A DNA stretch of 64,000 nt from Hydractinia symbiolongicarpus. Its lineage: Eukaryota; Cnidaria; Hydrozoa; Anthoathecata; Hydractiniidae. Location: assembly GCF_029227915.1 (NCBI RefSeq), contig NC_079878.1:34623501-34687500 (forward strand), in the 5' to 3' direction. The notes beneath the pieces were generated by a model. The model did no database searches, was not told the origin of the DNA, and worked only from the letters and a program-made list of their open reading frames with translations. This document shows, in pieces, positions 1 through 12,000 of this stretch; positions within the stretch are counted from its first letter, which is position 1, and each line of letters starts with the position of its first letter. The translations under genes and the position numbers were made by a program.

Positions 1-745
1 TAGTAATATCATAAAAATATCGCTAAATACATGTTGGTACGAATATGTGACCCAACCGTTGTAACTCAAACGAACTGACACCGTAAGAAAGTCAAAGAAA
101 TGTAGTTTTTGAAACTGTCGCTATTTCTTCAGCGCGCGATATCGGCTAGGATTGGTCCCACAGTAAAAAATGACTTATTAATCTAAATTTTTAAATAAAG
201 GGCTATCACAGCGCCCAGTGTAATCGCTGAGTTCCGGCAATCACGACAAATGAAGAAGAATGTTATTTCTTGGAGTCAACTTGTCTCACTTATCACATTT
301 ATCAGGCCACAATCCAAAATCATTTCTATCTAGCCCCACAGTCAATCGTTTCATTGTTAAAAGCGATGCAACCTAGCAATATCAGATAAATATCGCTAAA
401 TACATGTTGGTAGGCATACGTGACGCAACCGTTGTAACTCAAACGGACTGACACCGTAACAAAGTCAATGAAATGTAGTTTTTGAAACTATCGCTATTTC
501 TTCAGCGCGCAATTAAGGAGAGGGTTCGTCCCACATTAAAGAATGACTTATTTTTCTAAATTTTTAGATGAAGCACTACCACAGCGCCCAGTGTAATCGC
601 TGAGTTCCGGCAATCACGTCAAACTAAGAAGAATGTTATTTCTTGGAGTCCAACTGTCTCATTAATCACATTTATGAGGTCACAGTCCAAAGTTAGTTCT
701 GTTATGTCCCACAGTCAATCGTTTCATAGTTAAAAGCGATGCAAC
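1..745. repeat. Left-edge diverged monomers
   Basis: Two monomers, the first truncated by the window edge. They carry variants that are rare elsewhere, such as ccaaaatcatttctatctag near 315-334. The gatatcggctagg variant at about 138 is shared with monomers at about 4993, 9092, 45682, 46799, 47916 and 48660, all of them outside the central core. No higher-order period can be assigned to this short stretch. Confidence 0.85.
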
Positions 746-2237
746 CTAGTAATATCAGAAAAATATCGCTTAATACATGTTGGTACGAATATGTGACACA
801 ACTGTTATAACTGAAACGGACTGACACCGTTAGAAAGTCAATGAAATGCAGTTTTTGAAACTGTTGCTTTTTTTTCAGCGCACGATAACGGCTAGGATTG
901 GTCCCACAGTAAAAAATGACTTATTAATCTCACTTTTTCAATGAAGCGCTACCACAGCGACCAGTGTAATCGCTGGGTTCCGGCAATCATGTCAAATTAA
1001 GAAGAATGTTATTTGTTGGAGTCCAATTTTCTCGTTTATCACATTTATCAGGTCACAGTCCTAAGTTAGTTCAATTAAGTCCCACAGTCAATCGTTTCAC
1101 TGTTAAAAGCGATGCAACCTAGTAATATCAGATAAATGTCGCTAAATACATGTTGGTACGAATATGTGACCCAACCGTTGAAACTCAAACGGACTGACAC
1201 CGTTAGAAAGTCAGTGAAGTGTAGTATTTGAAACAGTCTCTATTTCTTCAGCGCGCGCTAATGGCTAGGATTTGTCCCACAGTAAAAAATGACTTATTTT
1301 TCTAAATTTATAAATGAAGAACTATCACAGCGCCCAGTGTGATCGCTGAGTTCCGGCAATCATGTCAAATTAAGAAGAATGTTATTTCTTGGAGTCAACT
1401 TGTCTCACTTATCACCTTTATCAGGTCACAGTCCAAAGTTAGTTCAATTAAGTCCCACAGTCAATCGTTTCACTGTTAAAAGCGATGCAACCTAGTAATA
1501 TCAGATAAATATCGATAAATACATGTTGGTACGAATATGTGACCCAACCGTTGAAACTCAAACGGAGTGAAAAGGTTAGAAAGTCAATGAAATGTACTTT
1601 TTGAAACTGTCGCTATTTCTGCAGCTCGCGATAACGGCTAGGATAGGTCCCACATTGAAAAAATGACTTTTTTATCTTAATTCTTAAATGAAGCGCTACC
1701 ACAGCGCCCAGTGTAATCGCTAAGTTTCGGCAATCATGTCAAATTAAGAAGAATGTTACTTCTTGGAGTCAACTTGTCTCACTTATAACATTTATCAGGT
1801 CACAATCCAAAATTGGTTCAATTTAGTCCCACAGTCAATCGTTTCACTGTTAAAAGCGATGCAACCTAGTAATATCATAAAAATATCGCTAAATACATGT
1901 TGGTACGAATATGTGACCCAACCGTTGTAACTCAAACGGACTGACACCGTTAGAAAGTCAATGAAATGTAGTTTTTGAAACTGTCGCTATTTCTTCAGCT
2001 CGCGATAACGGATAGGGTTGGTCCCACAGTAAAGAATGATTTATTTATCTAAATATTTAAATGAAGCGCTACCAAAGCGCCCAGTGTAATCGCTGAGTTC
2101 CGGCAATCACGTCAAATTAAGAAGAATGTTATTTCTTGGAGTCCAATAGTCTCCTTTACCACATTTATTAGGTCACAGTCCAAAGTTGTTCAATTAAGTC
2201 CCACAGTCATCCGTTTCATAGTTAAAAGCGATGCAAC
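746..2237. repeat. Tetramer HOR, copy 1 (1,492 bp)
   Basis: Begins with the monomer carrying acacaactgttataactg (about 797). The second monomer carries gataaatgtcgctaaatac and cagtgaagtgtagtattt. A later monomer has the unusual aacggagtgaaaagg. The first two monomers match copies 2 and 3 closely. The last monomer differs, so the unit was edited after amplification. Confidence 0.8.
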
Positions 2238-3732
2238 CTAGTAATATCAGAAAAATATCGCCTAATACATGTTGGTACGAATATGTGACACAACTGTTAA
2301 AACTGAAACGGACTGACACCGTTAGAAAGTCAATGAAATGTAGTTTTTGAAACTGTTGCTTTTTTTTCAGCGCACGATAACGGCTAGGATTGGTCCCACA
2401 GTAAAAAATGACTTATTAATCTCACTTTTTCAATGAAGCGCTACCACAGCGACCAGTGTAATCGCTGGGTTCCGGCAATCATGTCAAATTAAGAAGAATG
2501 TTATTTGTTGGAGTCCAATTTTCTCGTTTATCACATTTATCAGGTCACAGTCCTAAGTTAGTTCAATTAAGTCCCACAGTCAATCGTTTCACTGTTAAAA
2601 GCGATGCAACCTAGTAATATCAGATAAATGTCGCTAAATACATGTTGGTACGAATATGTGACCCAACCGTCGAAACTCAAACGGACTGACACCGTTAGAA
2701 AGTCAGTGAAGTGTAGTATTTGAAACAGTCTCTATTTCTTCAGGGCGCGCTAACGGCTAGGATTTGTCCCACAGTAAAAAATGACTTATTTTTCTAAATT
2801 TATAAATGAAGAACTATCACAGCGCCCAGTGTGATCGCTGAGCTCCGGCAATCATGTCAAATTAAGAAGAATGTTATTTCTTGGAGTCAACTTGTCTCAC
2901 TTATCACCTTTATCAGGTCACAGTCCAAAGTTAGTTCAATTAAGTCCCACAGTCAATCGTTTCACTGTTAAAAGCGATGCAACCTAGTAATATCAGATAA
3001 ATATCGCTAAATACATGTTGGTAGGAATATGTGACCCAACCGTTGAAACTCAAACGGAGTGAAAAGGTTAGAAAGTCAATGAAATATACTTTTTGAAACT
3101 GTCGCTAATTCTGCAGCTCGCGATAACGGCTAGGATAGATCCCACATTGAAAAAATGACTTTTTTTATCTTAATTCTAAAATGAAGCGCTACCACAGCGC
3201 CCAGTGTAATCGCTGAGTTCCGGCAATCATGTCAAATTAAGAAGAATGTTATTTCTTGGAGTCAACTTGTATCACTTATCACCTTTATCAGGTCACAGTC
3301 CAAAGTTAGTTCAATTAAGTCCCACAGTCAATCGTTTCACTGTTAAAAGCGATGCAACCTAGTAATATCAGATAAATATCGATAAATACATGTTGGTACG
3401 AATATGTGACCCAACCGTTGAAACTCAAACGGAGTGAAAAGGTTAGAAAGTCAATGAAATGTACTTTTTGAAACTGTCGCTATTTCTGCAGCTCGCGATA
3501 ACGGCTAGGATAGGACCCACATTGAAAAAATGACTTTTTTATCTTAATTCTTAAATGAAGCGCTACCACAGCGCCCAGTGTAATCGCTAAGTTTCGGCAA
3601 TCATGTCAAATTAAGAAGAATGTTACTTCTTGGAGTCAACTTGTCTCACTTATAACATTTATCAGGTCACAATCCAAAATTGGTTCAATTTAGTCCCACA
3701 GTCAATCGTTTCACTGTTAAAAGCGATGCAAC
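2238..3732. repeat. Tetramer HOR, copy 2 (1,495 bp)
   Basis: The monomer order repeats that of 746-2237 for the first two units. The caactgttaa landmark lies at 2291, against caactgttat at 799 and caactgttaa again at 3786. This copy contains gttggtaggaat (about 3020), also present at about 4515. It also holds two consecutive monomers with aacggagtgaaaagg, a replacement not seen in the X/Y or A/B/C parts of the array. Confidence 0.85.
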
Positions 3733-4700
3733 CTAGTAATATCAGAAAAATATCGCCTAATACATGTTGGTACGAATATGTGACACAACTGTTAAAACTG
3801 AAACGGACTGACACCGTTAGAAAGTCAATGAAATGTAGTTTTTGAAACTGTTGCTTTTTTTTCAGCGCACGATAACGGCTAGGATTGGTCCCACAGTAAA
3901 AAATGACTTATTAATCTCACTTTTTCAATGAAGCGCTACCACAGCGACCAGTGTAATCGCTGGGTTCCGGCAATCATGTCAAATTAAGAAGAATGTTATT
4001 TGTTGGAGTCCAATTTTCTCGTTTATCACATTTATCAGGTCACAGTCCTAAGTTAGTTCAATTAAGTCCCACAGTCAATCGTTTCACTGTTAAAAGCGAT
4101 GCAACCTAGTAATATCAGATAAATGTCGCTAAATACATGTTGGTACGAATATGTGACCCAACCGTCGAAACTCAAACGGACTGACACCGTTAGAAAGTCA
4201 GTGAAGTGTAGTATTTGAAACAGTCTCTATTTCTTCAGCGCGCGCTAACGGCTAGGATTTGTCCCACAGTAAAAAATGACTTATTTTTCTAAATTTATAA
4301 ATGAAGAACTATCACAGCGCCCAGTGTGATCGCTGAGCTCCGGCAATCATGTCAAATTAAGAAGAATGTTATTTCTTGGAGTCAACTTGTCTCACTTATC
4401 ACCTTTATCAGGTCACAGTCCAAAGTTAGTTCAATTAAGTCCCACAGTCAATCGTTTCACTGTTAAAAGCGATGCAACCTAGTAATATCAGATAAATATC
4501 GCTAAATACATGTTGGTAGGAATATGTGACCCAACCGTTGAAACTCAAACGGAGTGAAAAGGTTAGAAAGTCAATGAAATATACTTTTTGAAACTGTCGC
4601 TAATTCTGCAGCTCGCGATAACGGCTAGGATAGATCCCACATTGAAAAAATGACTTTTTTTATCTTAATTCTAAAATGAAGCGCTACCACAGCGCCCAGT
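3733..4700. repeat. Tetramer HOR, copy 3 (partial)
   Basis: Follows copy 2 at 1,495-bp spacing and matches it through its third monomer, including gttggtaggaat at about 4515. The match stops near 4710, where the sequence switches to a monomer with cacttataacatttataagg and a gatatcggctagg type end. The monomer just before this copy is itself chimeric, with an aatccaaaattgg stretch, so the unit boundary is recombinant. Confidence 0.75.
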
Positions 4701-5225
4701 GTAATCGCTGAGTTTAGGCAATCATGTCAAATTAAGAAGAATGTTATTTCTTGGAGTCAACTTGTCTCACTTATAACATTTATAAGGTCTCAATCCAAAA
4801 TCATTTCAATTTAGTCCCACAGTCAATAGTTTCACTGTTAAAAGCGACGCAACCTAGTAATATGAGAAAAATATCGCTAAATACATGTTGGTACGAATAC
4901 GTGACCCAACCGTTGTAACTCAAACGGACTGACACCGTAAGAAAGTCAATGAAATGTAGTTTTTGAAACTGTCGCTATTTCTTCAGCGCGCGATATCGGC
5001 TAGGATTGGTCCCACAGTAAAAAATGACTTATTAATCTAAATTTTTAAATAAAGGGCTACCACAGCGCCCAGTGTAATCGCTGAGTTTCGGCAATCACGT
5101 CAAATTAAAAAGAATGTTATTTCTTTGAGTCCAATTGTCTTTTTACCACAAATATCAGGTCACATTCCAAAGTTTGTTCAATTAAGTCCCACAGTCAATC
5201 GTTTCATAGTTAAAAGCGATGCAAC
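4701..5225. repeat. Transition monomers between tetramer and X-Y dimer zones
   Basis: About one and a half monomers. They include the gatatcggctagg and aataaagggctacc variants, and a ttctttgagtccaattg front seen again near 9220, 45810, 46930, 48045 and 48790. This monomer type belongs to the flank repertoire and does not occur in the 16.3-43.8 kb core. Confidence 0.75.
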
Positions 5226-5972
5226 CTAGTAATATGAGAAAAATATCGCTAAATACATGTTGGTACGAATATGTGACCCCACCATTGAAACTCAAACGGA
5301 CTGACACCGTTAGAAAGTCAGTGAAATGTGGTATTTGAAACTGTCTCTATTTCTTCTGCGCGCGATAACGGCTAGGATTGGTCCCACATTAAAAAAATAA
5401 CTTTTTTATCTTAATTCTTAAATGAAGCGCTACCACCGCACCCAGTGTAATCGCTGAGTTCCGGCAATCATGTCAAATTAAGAAGAATGTTATTTCTTGG
5501 AGTCCAATTTTCCCATTTATCACATTTATCAGGTCACAGTCCAAAGTTAGTTCAATTAAATCCCACAGTCAATCGTTTCACTGTTAAAAGCGATGCAACC
5601 TAGTAATATCAGATAAATATCGCTAAATACATGTTGGTACGAATATGTGACGCAACCGTTGTAACTCAAACGGACTGACGCCGTTAGAAAGTCAATGAAA
5701 TACAGTTTTTGAGACTGTCGCTATTTCTTCATCGCGCGATAACGGCTAGGATTGGTCCCACAGTAAAAAATGACTTATTAATCTAAATTTTTAAATGAAG
5801 CGCTACCACAGCGCCCAGTGTAACTGCTGAGTTTCGGCAATCATGTCAAATTAAGAAGAATGTTATTTCTTGGAGTCAACTTGTCTCACTTATAACATTT
5901 ATAAGGTCTCAATCCAAAATCAGTTTAATTTAGTCCCACTGTCAATCGTTTCACTGTTAAAAGCGATGCAAC

Positions 5973-6346
5973 CTAGTAATATGAGAAAAATATTGCTAAA
6001 TACATGTTGGTACGAATATGTGACCCCACCGTTGAAACTCAAACGGACTGACACCGTTAGAAAGTCAGTTAAATGTGGTATTTGAAACTGTCTCTATTTC
6101 TTCTGCGCGCGATAACGGCTAGGATTGGTCCCACATTAAAAAAATGACTTTTTTATCTTAATTCTTAAATGAAGCGCTACCACCGCACCCAGTGTAATCG
6201 CTGAGTTCCGGCAATCATGTCAAATTAAGAAGAATGTTATTTCTTGGAGTCCAATTTTCCCATTTATCACATTTATCAGGTCACAGTCCAAAGTTAGTTC
6301 AATTAAATCCCACAGTCAATCGTTTCACTGTTAAAAGCGATGCAAC
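5973..6346 (+). repeat. Representative X monomer (374 bp)
   Basis: X is recognised by atgagaaaaatatcgc, gtgaccccaccgttg, gtggtatttgaaactgtctc, ttcttctgcgcgcg, an A7 tgac T6 tract and ctaccaccgcacccag. It is 374 bp because of one extra A in the A-tract. The stretch upstream of X (ttggagtcaacttgtctcac) carries a chance 71-codon open frame starting at TTG, which I do not treat as a gene. Confidence 0.88.
6137..6155. other. A-tract/T-tract inverted repeat in X monomers
   Basis: TAAAAAA and TTTTTTA form a perfect 7-bp dyad around a 5-base centre (ATGAC). The tract recurs in every X monomer, for example near 6890, 11430, 15525, 49435 and 55405, with small changes such as atgcc for atgac in the 58-63 kb copies. 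It could bend DNA or form a small hairpin. No function is shown. Confidence 0.7.
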
Positions 6347-6719
6347 CTAGTAATATCAGATAAATATCGCTAAATACATGTTGGTACGAATATGTGACCC
6401 AACCGTTGTAACTCAAACGGACTGACGCCGTTAGAAAGTCAATGAAATACAGTTTTTGAGACTGTCGCTATTTCTTCATCGCGCGATAACGGCTAGGATT
6501 GGTCCCACAGTAAAAAATGACTTATTAATCTAAATTTTTAAATGAAGCGCTACCACAGCGCCCAGTGTAACTGCTGAGTTTCGGCAATCATGTCAAATTA
6601 AGAAAAATGTTATTTCTTGGAGTCAACTTGTCTCACTTATAACATTTATAAGGTCTCAATCCAAAATCAGTTTAATTTAGTCCCACTGTTAATCGTTTCA
6701 CTGTTAAAAGCGATGCAAC
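6347..6719 (+). repeat. Representative Y monomer (373 bp)
   Basis: Y is recognised by cagataaatatcgctaaat, aaccgttgtaac, ctgacgccgttag, atacagtttttgagactg, ttcttcatcgcgcg and cagtgtaactgctgag. In the dimer zones it always follows X. The change gaaac to gagac weakens the inverted repeat that other subtypes keep at this place. Confidence 0.88.
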
Positions 6720-7941
6720 CTAGTAATATGAGAAAAATATCGCTAAATACATGTTGGTACGAATATGTGACCCCACCGTTGAAACTCAAACGGAATGACA
6801 CCGTTAGAAAGTCAGTGAAATGTGGTATTTGAAACTGTCTCTATTTCTTCTGCGCGCGATAACGGCTAGGATTGGTCCCACATTAAAAAAATGACTTTTT
6901 TATCTTAATTCTTAAATGAAGCGCTACCACCGCACCCAGTGTAATCGCTGAGTTCCGGCAATCATGTCAAATTAAGAAGAATGTTATTTCTTGGAGTCCA
7001 ATTTTCCCATTTATCACATTTATCAGGTCACAGTCCAAAGTTAGTTCAATTAAATCCCACAGTCAATCGTTTCACTGTTAAAAGCGATGCAACCTAGTAA
7101 TATCAGATAAATATCGCTAAATACATGTTGGTACGAATATGTGACCCAACCGTTGTAACTCAAACAGACTGACGCCTTTAGAAAGTCAATGAAATACAGT
7201 TTTTGAGACTGTCGCTATTTCTTCATCGCGCGATAACGGCTAGGATTGGTCCCACAGTAAAAAATGACTTATTAATCTAAATTTTTAAATGAAGCGCTAC
7301 CACAGCGCCCAGTGTAACTGCTGAGTTTCGGCAATCATGTCAAATTAAGAAGAATGTTATTTCTTGGAGTCCAATTGTCTCCTTTACCACAGTTATCAGG
7401 TCACAGTCCAAAGTTTGTTCAATTAAGTCCCACAGTCAATCGTTTCATAGTTAAAAGCGATGCAACCTAGTAATATCAGAAAAATATTGCTTAATACATG
7501 TTGGTACGAATATGTGACACAACTGTTGTAACTGAAACGGACTGACACCGTTAGAAAGTCAATGAAATGTAGTTTTTGAAACTGTTGCTTTTTTTTCAGC
7601 GCGCGATAACGGCTAGGATTGGTCCCACAGTAAAAAATGACTTACCAATCTCACTTTTTCAATGAAACGCTACCACAGCGCCCAGTGTAACCGCTGAGTT
7701 CCGGCAATCATGTCAAATTAAGAAGAATGTTATTTCTTGGAGTCCAATTTTCTCGTTAACACATTTATCAGGTCACAGTCCAAAGTTCGTTCAATTAAGT
7801 CCCACTGTCAATCGTTTCACTGTTAAAAGCGATACAACCTAGTAATATCAGATAAATGTCGCTAAATTTATGTTGGTACGAATATGTGACCCAACCATTG
7901 AAACTCAAACGGACTGACACCATAACAAAGTCAATGAAATG

Positions 7942-7956
7942 TAGTTTTTAAAACTA
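7942..7956. other. Short inverted repeat, TA-flanked form (Q and A monomers)
   Basis: TAGTTTT and AAAACTA form a perfect 7-bp dyad around one central T. The same form is in all Q and A monomers. At the same monomer position B monomers have the CAG...CTG form (8314-8328), and a monomer at 476-490 has TAGTTT...AAACTA. C, P, X and Y monomers have it weakened. Confidence 0.75.
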
Positions 7957-8313
7957 TCGCTATTTCTTCAGCTCGCGATAACGGAGAGGATTCGTCCCAC
8001 ATTATAGAATGACTTATTAATCTAAATTTTTATATGAAGCGCTACCACAGCACCCAGTGTAATCACTGAGTTTCGGCAATCATGTCAAATTAAGAAGAAT
8101 GTTATTTCTTGGAGTCCAATTTTCTCCTTTACCACATTTATCAGGTCACAGTCGAAAGTTAGTTCAGTTAAGTCCCACAGTCAATCGCTTCATTGTTAAA
8201 AGCGATGCAACCTAGTAATATCAAAAAATATCGCTAAATACATGCTGGTACGGGTATGTGACCCAACCGTTGTAACTCAAACGGACTGACACCGTTAGAA
8301 AGTCAATGAAATG

Positions 8314-8328
8314 CAGTTTTTGAAACTG
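8314..8328. other. Short inverted repeat, CG-flanked form (B monomers)
   Basis: CAGTTT, TTG, AAACTG: a 6-bp dyad with a 3-base centre. Compared with the form in Q and A monomers, the outermost pair is C:G instead of T:A on both sides, so the symmetry survives although the bases differ. Present in each B monomer of the core. Confidence 0.72.
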
Positions 8329-9540
8329 TCGCTATTTCTTCAGCCCGCGATAAGGGCTAGGATTGGTCCCACAGTAAAAAATGACTTATTAATCTAAGTT
8401 TTTAAATGAAGCGCTAGCACAGCGCCCAGTGTAATTGCTGAGTTCCGGCATCATGTCAAATTAAGAAGAAGGTTATTTCATGGAGTCCAATTGTCTCCTT
8501 TACCACATTTATCAGGTCACAGTCCAAAGTTTGTTGAATTAAGTCCCACAGTCAATCGTTTCATAGTTTAAAGCGATGCAACCTAGTAATATCAGAAAAA
8601 TATTGCTTAATACATGTTGGTACGAATATGTGACACAACTGTTGTAACTGAAACGGACTGACACCGTTAGAAAGTCAATGAAATGTAGTTTTTGAAACTG
8701 TTGCTTTTTTTTCAGCGCGCGATAACGGCTAGGATTGGTCCCACAGTAAAAAATGACTTACTAATCTCACTTTTTCAATGAAGCGCTACCACAGCGCCCA
8801 GTGTAATCGCTGAGTTCCGGCAATCATGTCAAAATAAGAAGAATGTTATTTCTTGGAGTCCAATTTTCTCGTTTATCACATTTATCAGGTCACAGTCCAA
8901 AGTTCGTTCAATTAAGTCCCACAGTCAATAGTTTCACTGTTAAAAGCGATGCAACCTAGTAATATGAGAAAAATATCGCTAAATACATGTTGGTACGAAT
9001 ACGTGACCCAACCGTTGTAACTCAAACGGACTGACACCGTAAGAAAGTCAATGAAATGTAGTTTTTGAAACTGTCGCTATTTCTTCAGCGCGCGATATCG
9101 GCTAGGATTGGTCCCACAGTAAAAAATGACTTATTAATCTAAATTTTTAAATAAAGGGCTACCACAGCGCCCAGTGTAATCGCTGAGTTTCGGCAATCAC
9201 GTCAAATTAAAAAGAATGTTATTTCTTTAAGTCCAATTGTCTTTTTACCACATTTATCAGGTCACATTCCAAAGTTTGTTCAATTAAGTCCCACAGTCAA
9301 TCGTTTCATAGTTAAAAGCGATGCAACCTAGTAATATCAGAAAAATATTGCTTAATACATGTTGGTACGAATATGTGACACAACTGTTGTAACTGAAACG
9401 GACTGACACCGTTAGAAAGTCAATGAAATGTAGTTTTTGAAACTGTTGCTTTTTTTCAGCGCGCGATAACGGCTAGGATTTGTCCCACAGTAAAAAATGA
9501 CTTATTAATCTCACTTTTTCAATGAAACGCTACCACAGCG

Positions 9541-9619
9541 CCCAGTGTAATCCCTGAGTTTCCCACATTAAAAAAATGACTTTTTTATCTTAATTCTTAA
9601 ATGAAGCGCTACCACCGCA
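9541..9619 (+). repeat. Truncated monomer, about 294 bp deleted
   Basis: The cccagtg landmark occurs at 9541 and again at 9620, only 79 bp apart instead of about 373. The text runs from ctgagttt straight into cccacattaaaaaaatg, so the front of a P-type successor is joined to the tail of an X monomer at about 9562. A shared tcccac-like stretch at the joint suggests microhomology or replication slippage. It is the largest internal deletion I found in the window. Confidence 0.85.
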
Positions 9620-12000
9620 CCCAGTGTAATCGCTGAGTTCCGGCAATCATGTCAAATTGAGAAGAAGGTTATTTCATGGAGTCCAATTTTCCCATTTATC
9701 ACATTTATCAGGTCACAGACCAAAGTTTGTTCAATTAAGTCCCACAGCCAATCGTTTCACTGTTAAATGCGATGCAGCCTAGTAATATCAGATAAATATC
9801 GCTAAATACATGTTGGTACGAATAAATGACCCAACCGATGTAACTCAAACGGACTGACACCGTAAGAAAGTCAATGAAATGTAGTTTTTGAAGCTGTCGC
9901 TATTTCTTCAGCGCGCAATAACGGCTAGGATTGGTCCCACAGTAAAAAATGACTTATTAATCTAAATTTTTAAATGAAGCGCTACCACAGCGCCCAGTGT
10001 AACTGCTGAGTTTCGGCAATCATGTCAAATTAAGAAGAATGTTATTTCTTGGAGTCAACTTGTCTCACTTATAACATTTATAAGGTCTCAATCCAAAATC
10101 AGTTTAATTTAGTCCCACTGTCAATCGTTTCACTGTTAAAAGCGAGAAAAATATCGCTAAATACATGTTGGTACGAATATGTGACCCCACCGTTGAAACT
10201 CAAACGGAATGACACCGTTAGAAAGTCAGTGAAATGTGGTATTTGAAACTGTCTCTATTTCTTCTGCGCGCGATAACGGCTAGGATTGGTCCCACATTAA
10301 AAAAATGACTTTTTTATCTTAATTCTTAAATGAAGCGCTACCACCGCACCCAGTGTAATCGCTGAGTTCCGGCAATCATGTCAAATTAAGAAGAATGTTA
10401 TTTCTTGGAGTCCAATTTTCCCATTTATCACATTTATCAGGTCACAGTCCAAAGTTAGTTCAATTAAATCCCACAGTCAATCGTTTCACTGTTAAAAGCG
10501 ATGCAACCTAGTAATATCAGATAAATATCGCTAAATACATGTTGGTACGAATATGTGACCCAACCGTTGTAACTCAAACAGACTGACGCCTTTAGAAAGT
10601 CAATGAAATACAGTTTTTGAGACTGTCGCTATTTCTTCATCGCGCGATAACGGCTAGGATTGGTCCCACAGTAAAAAATGACTTATTAATCTAAATTTTT
10701 AAATAAAGCGCTACCACAACGCCCAGTGTAACTGCTGAGTTTCGGTAATCATGTCAAATTAAGAAGAATGCTATTTCTTGGAGTCCAATTGTCTCCTTTA
10801 CCACAGTTATCAGGTCACAGTCCAAAGTTTGTTCAATTAAGTCCCACAGTCAATCGTTTCATAGTTAAAAGCGATGCAACCTAGTAATATCAGATAAATG
10901 TCGCTAAATACATGTTGGTACGAATATGTGACCCAGCCGTTGAGACTCAAACGGACTGACACCGTAACAAAGTCAATGAAATGTAGTTTTTAAAACTATC
11001 GCTATTTCTTCAGCTCGCGATAACGGAGAGGATTCGTCCCACATTATAGAATGACTTATTAATCTAAATTTTTATATGAAGCGCTACCACAGCGCCCAGT
11101 GTAATCGCTGAGTTTCGGCAATCATGTCAAATTAAGAAGAATGTTATTTCTTGGAGTCAACTTGTCTCACTTATAGCATTTATAAGGTCTCAATCCAAAA
11201 TCAGTTTAATTTAGTCCCACTGTCAATCGTTTCACTGTTAAAAGCGATGCAACCTAGTAATATGAGAAAAATATCGCTAAATACATGTTGGTACGAATAT
11301 GTGACCCCACCGTTGAAACTCAAACGGAATGACACCGTTAGAAAGTCAGTGAAATGTGGTATTTGAAACTGTCTATATTTCTTCTGCGCGCAATAACGGC
11401 TAGGATTGGTCCCACATTAAAAAAATGACTTTTTTATCTTAATTCTTAAATGAAGCGCTACCACCGCACCCAGTGTAATCGCTGAGTTCCGGCAATCATG
11501 TCAAATTAAGAAGAATGTTATTTCTTGGAGTCCAATTTTCCCATTTATCACATTTATCAGGTCACAGTCCAAAGTTAGTTCAATTAAATTCCACAGTCAA
11601 TCGTTTCACTGTTAAAAGCGATGCAACCTAGTAATATCAGATAAATATCGCTAAATACATGTTGGTACGAATATGTCACCCAACCGATGTAACTCAAACA
11701 GACTGACACCGTAAGAAAGTCAATGAAATACAGTTTTTGAGACTGTCGCTATTTCTTCATCGCGCGATAACGGCTAGGATTGGTCCCACAGTAAAAAATG
11801 ACTTATTAATCTAAATTTTTAAATGAAGCGCTACCACAGCGCCCAGTGTAACTGCTGAGTTTCGGCAATCATGTCAAATTAAGAAGAATGTTATTTCTTG
11901 GAGTCCAATTGTCTCCTTTACCACAGTTATCAGGTCACAGTCCAAAGTTTGTTCAATTAAGTCCCACAGTCAATCGTTTCATAGTTAAAAGCGATGCAAC
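9620..12000. repeat. Left flank mixed X, Y, C-like and Q monomers
   Basis: Contains a C-like monomer (gaaggttatttcatgg front, cagaccaaagtttg, gatgcagcc at about 9772), then X-Y pairs at about 10049 and 11151, and a monomer with gtgacccagccgttgagac (10929). The cagaccaaagtttg variant is repeated near 14176. Together with gaagctgtcgc (about 9891 and 14349) it shows that the 9.6-10.0 kb and 14.1-14.4 kb segments are copies of one another. Confidence 0.75.
10138..10155 (+). repeat. X monomer with 18-bp deletion
   Basis: The sequence reads aaaagcgagaaaaatatcgc where other X monomers have the conserved gatgcaacctagtaatatga stretch between agc and gaaaaat. Exactly the cctagtaat box, otherwise almost invariant, is lost here. 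The 18-bp loss keeps the chance open frame that spans it, which explains its 65- instead of 71-codon length. Confidence 0.85.

Larger units (their letters stand above)
5226..7466. repeat. X-Y dimer HOR, three copies of 747 bp
   Basis: The ctagtaatatgag landmark of X monomers falls at 5226, 5973 and 6720, exactly 747 bp apart, and the next ctag at 7467 closes the third copy. Each dimer is an X monomer followed by a Y monomer. Differences between copies are scattered single bases, for example tattgctaaa at about 5992 against tatcgctaaa, so homogenisation is recent but not complete. The same dimer reappears in the right part of the window from about 49.2 kb. Confidence 0.92.
7467..9540. repeat. 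Left flank mixed monomers, P-Q-B-P order
   Basis: Starts with P at 7467 (gaaaaatattgcttaatac, acacaactgttg), then Q at 7839 (gataaatgtcgctaaattta, aaccattg, ggagaggattcgtccc), then B at 8212 (tcaaaaaatatcgc, ggtacgggtatg, gcccgcgataagg), then P again at 8583. Monomers with gatatcggctagg and another P follow. B here is short because of the missing G in tcaaaaaatat and a further lost base in ccggcatcatg near 8448. The P-Q-B order is the same as at 12001 and 51507. Confidence 0.82.

Noticed and set aside
706-1078. Monomer as an old dimer of two 186-bp halves (two gtcccac boxes 195 and 178 bp apart)
   Set aside because: Beyond gtcccacagt and short tatttctt or agcg words, the halves do not align in order by eye. 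A formal half-against-half alignment would be needed to revive the idea.
5870-6085. Family of 71-codon open frames (also 3630, 6617, 11151, 13761, 15254, 49164-61684)
   Set aside because: They start at TTG, exist only in monomers with the ttggagtcaacttgtctc front, and are destroyed in the other subtypes. They stop before the monomer ends, and the 373-bp period is not a multiple of three. Their similarity reflects satellite homogenisation. No start context, domain or codon bias supports a gene.
11090-11112. cagcg ... cgctg hairpin around cccagtgtaat
   Set aside because: Only five base pairs with an 11-base loop, and lost in A, C and Y monomers (caacg, attgctg, actgctg), so it is not conserved.
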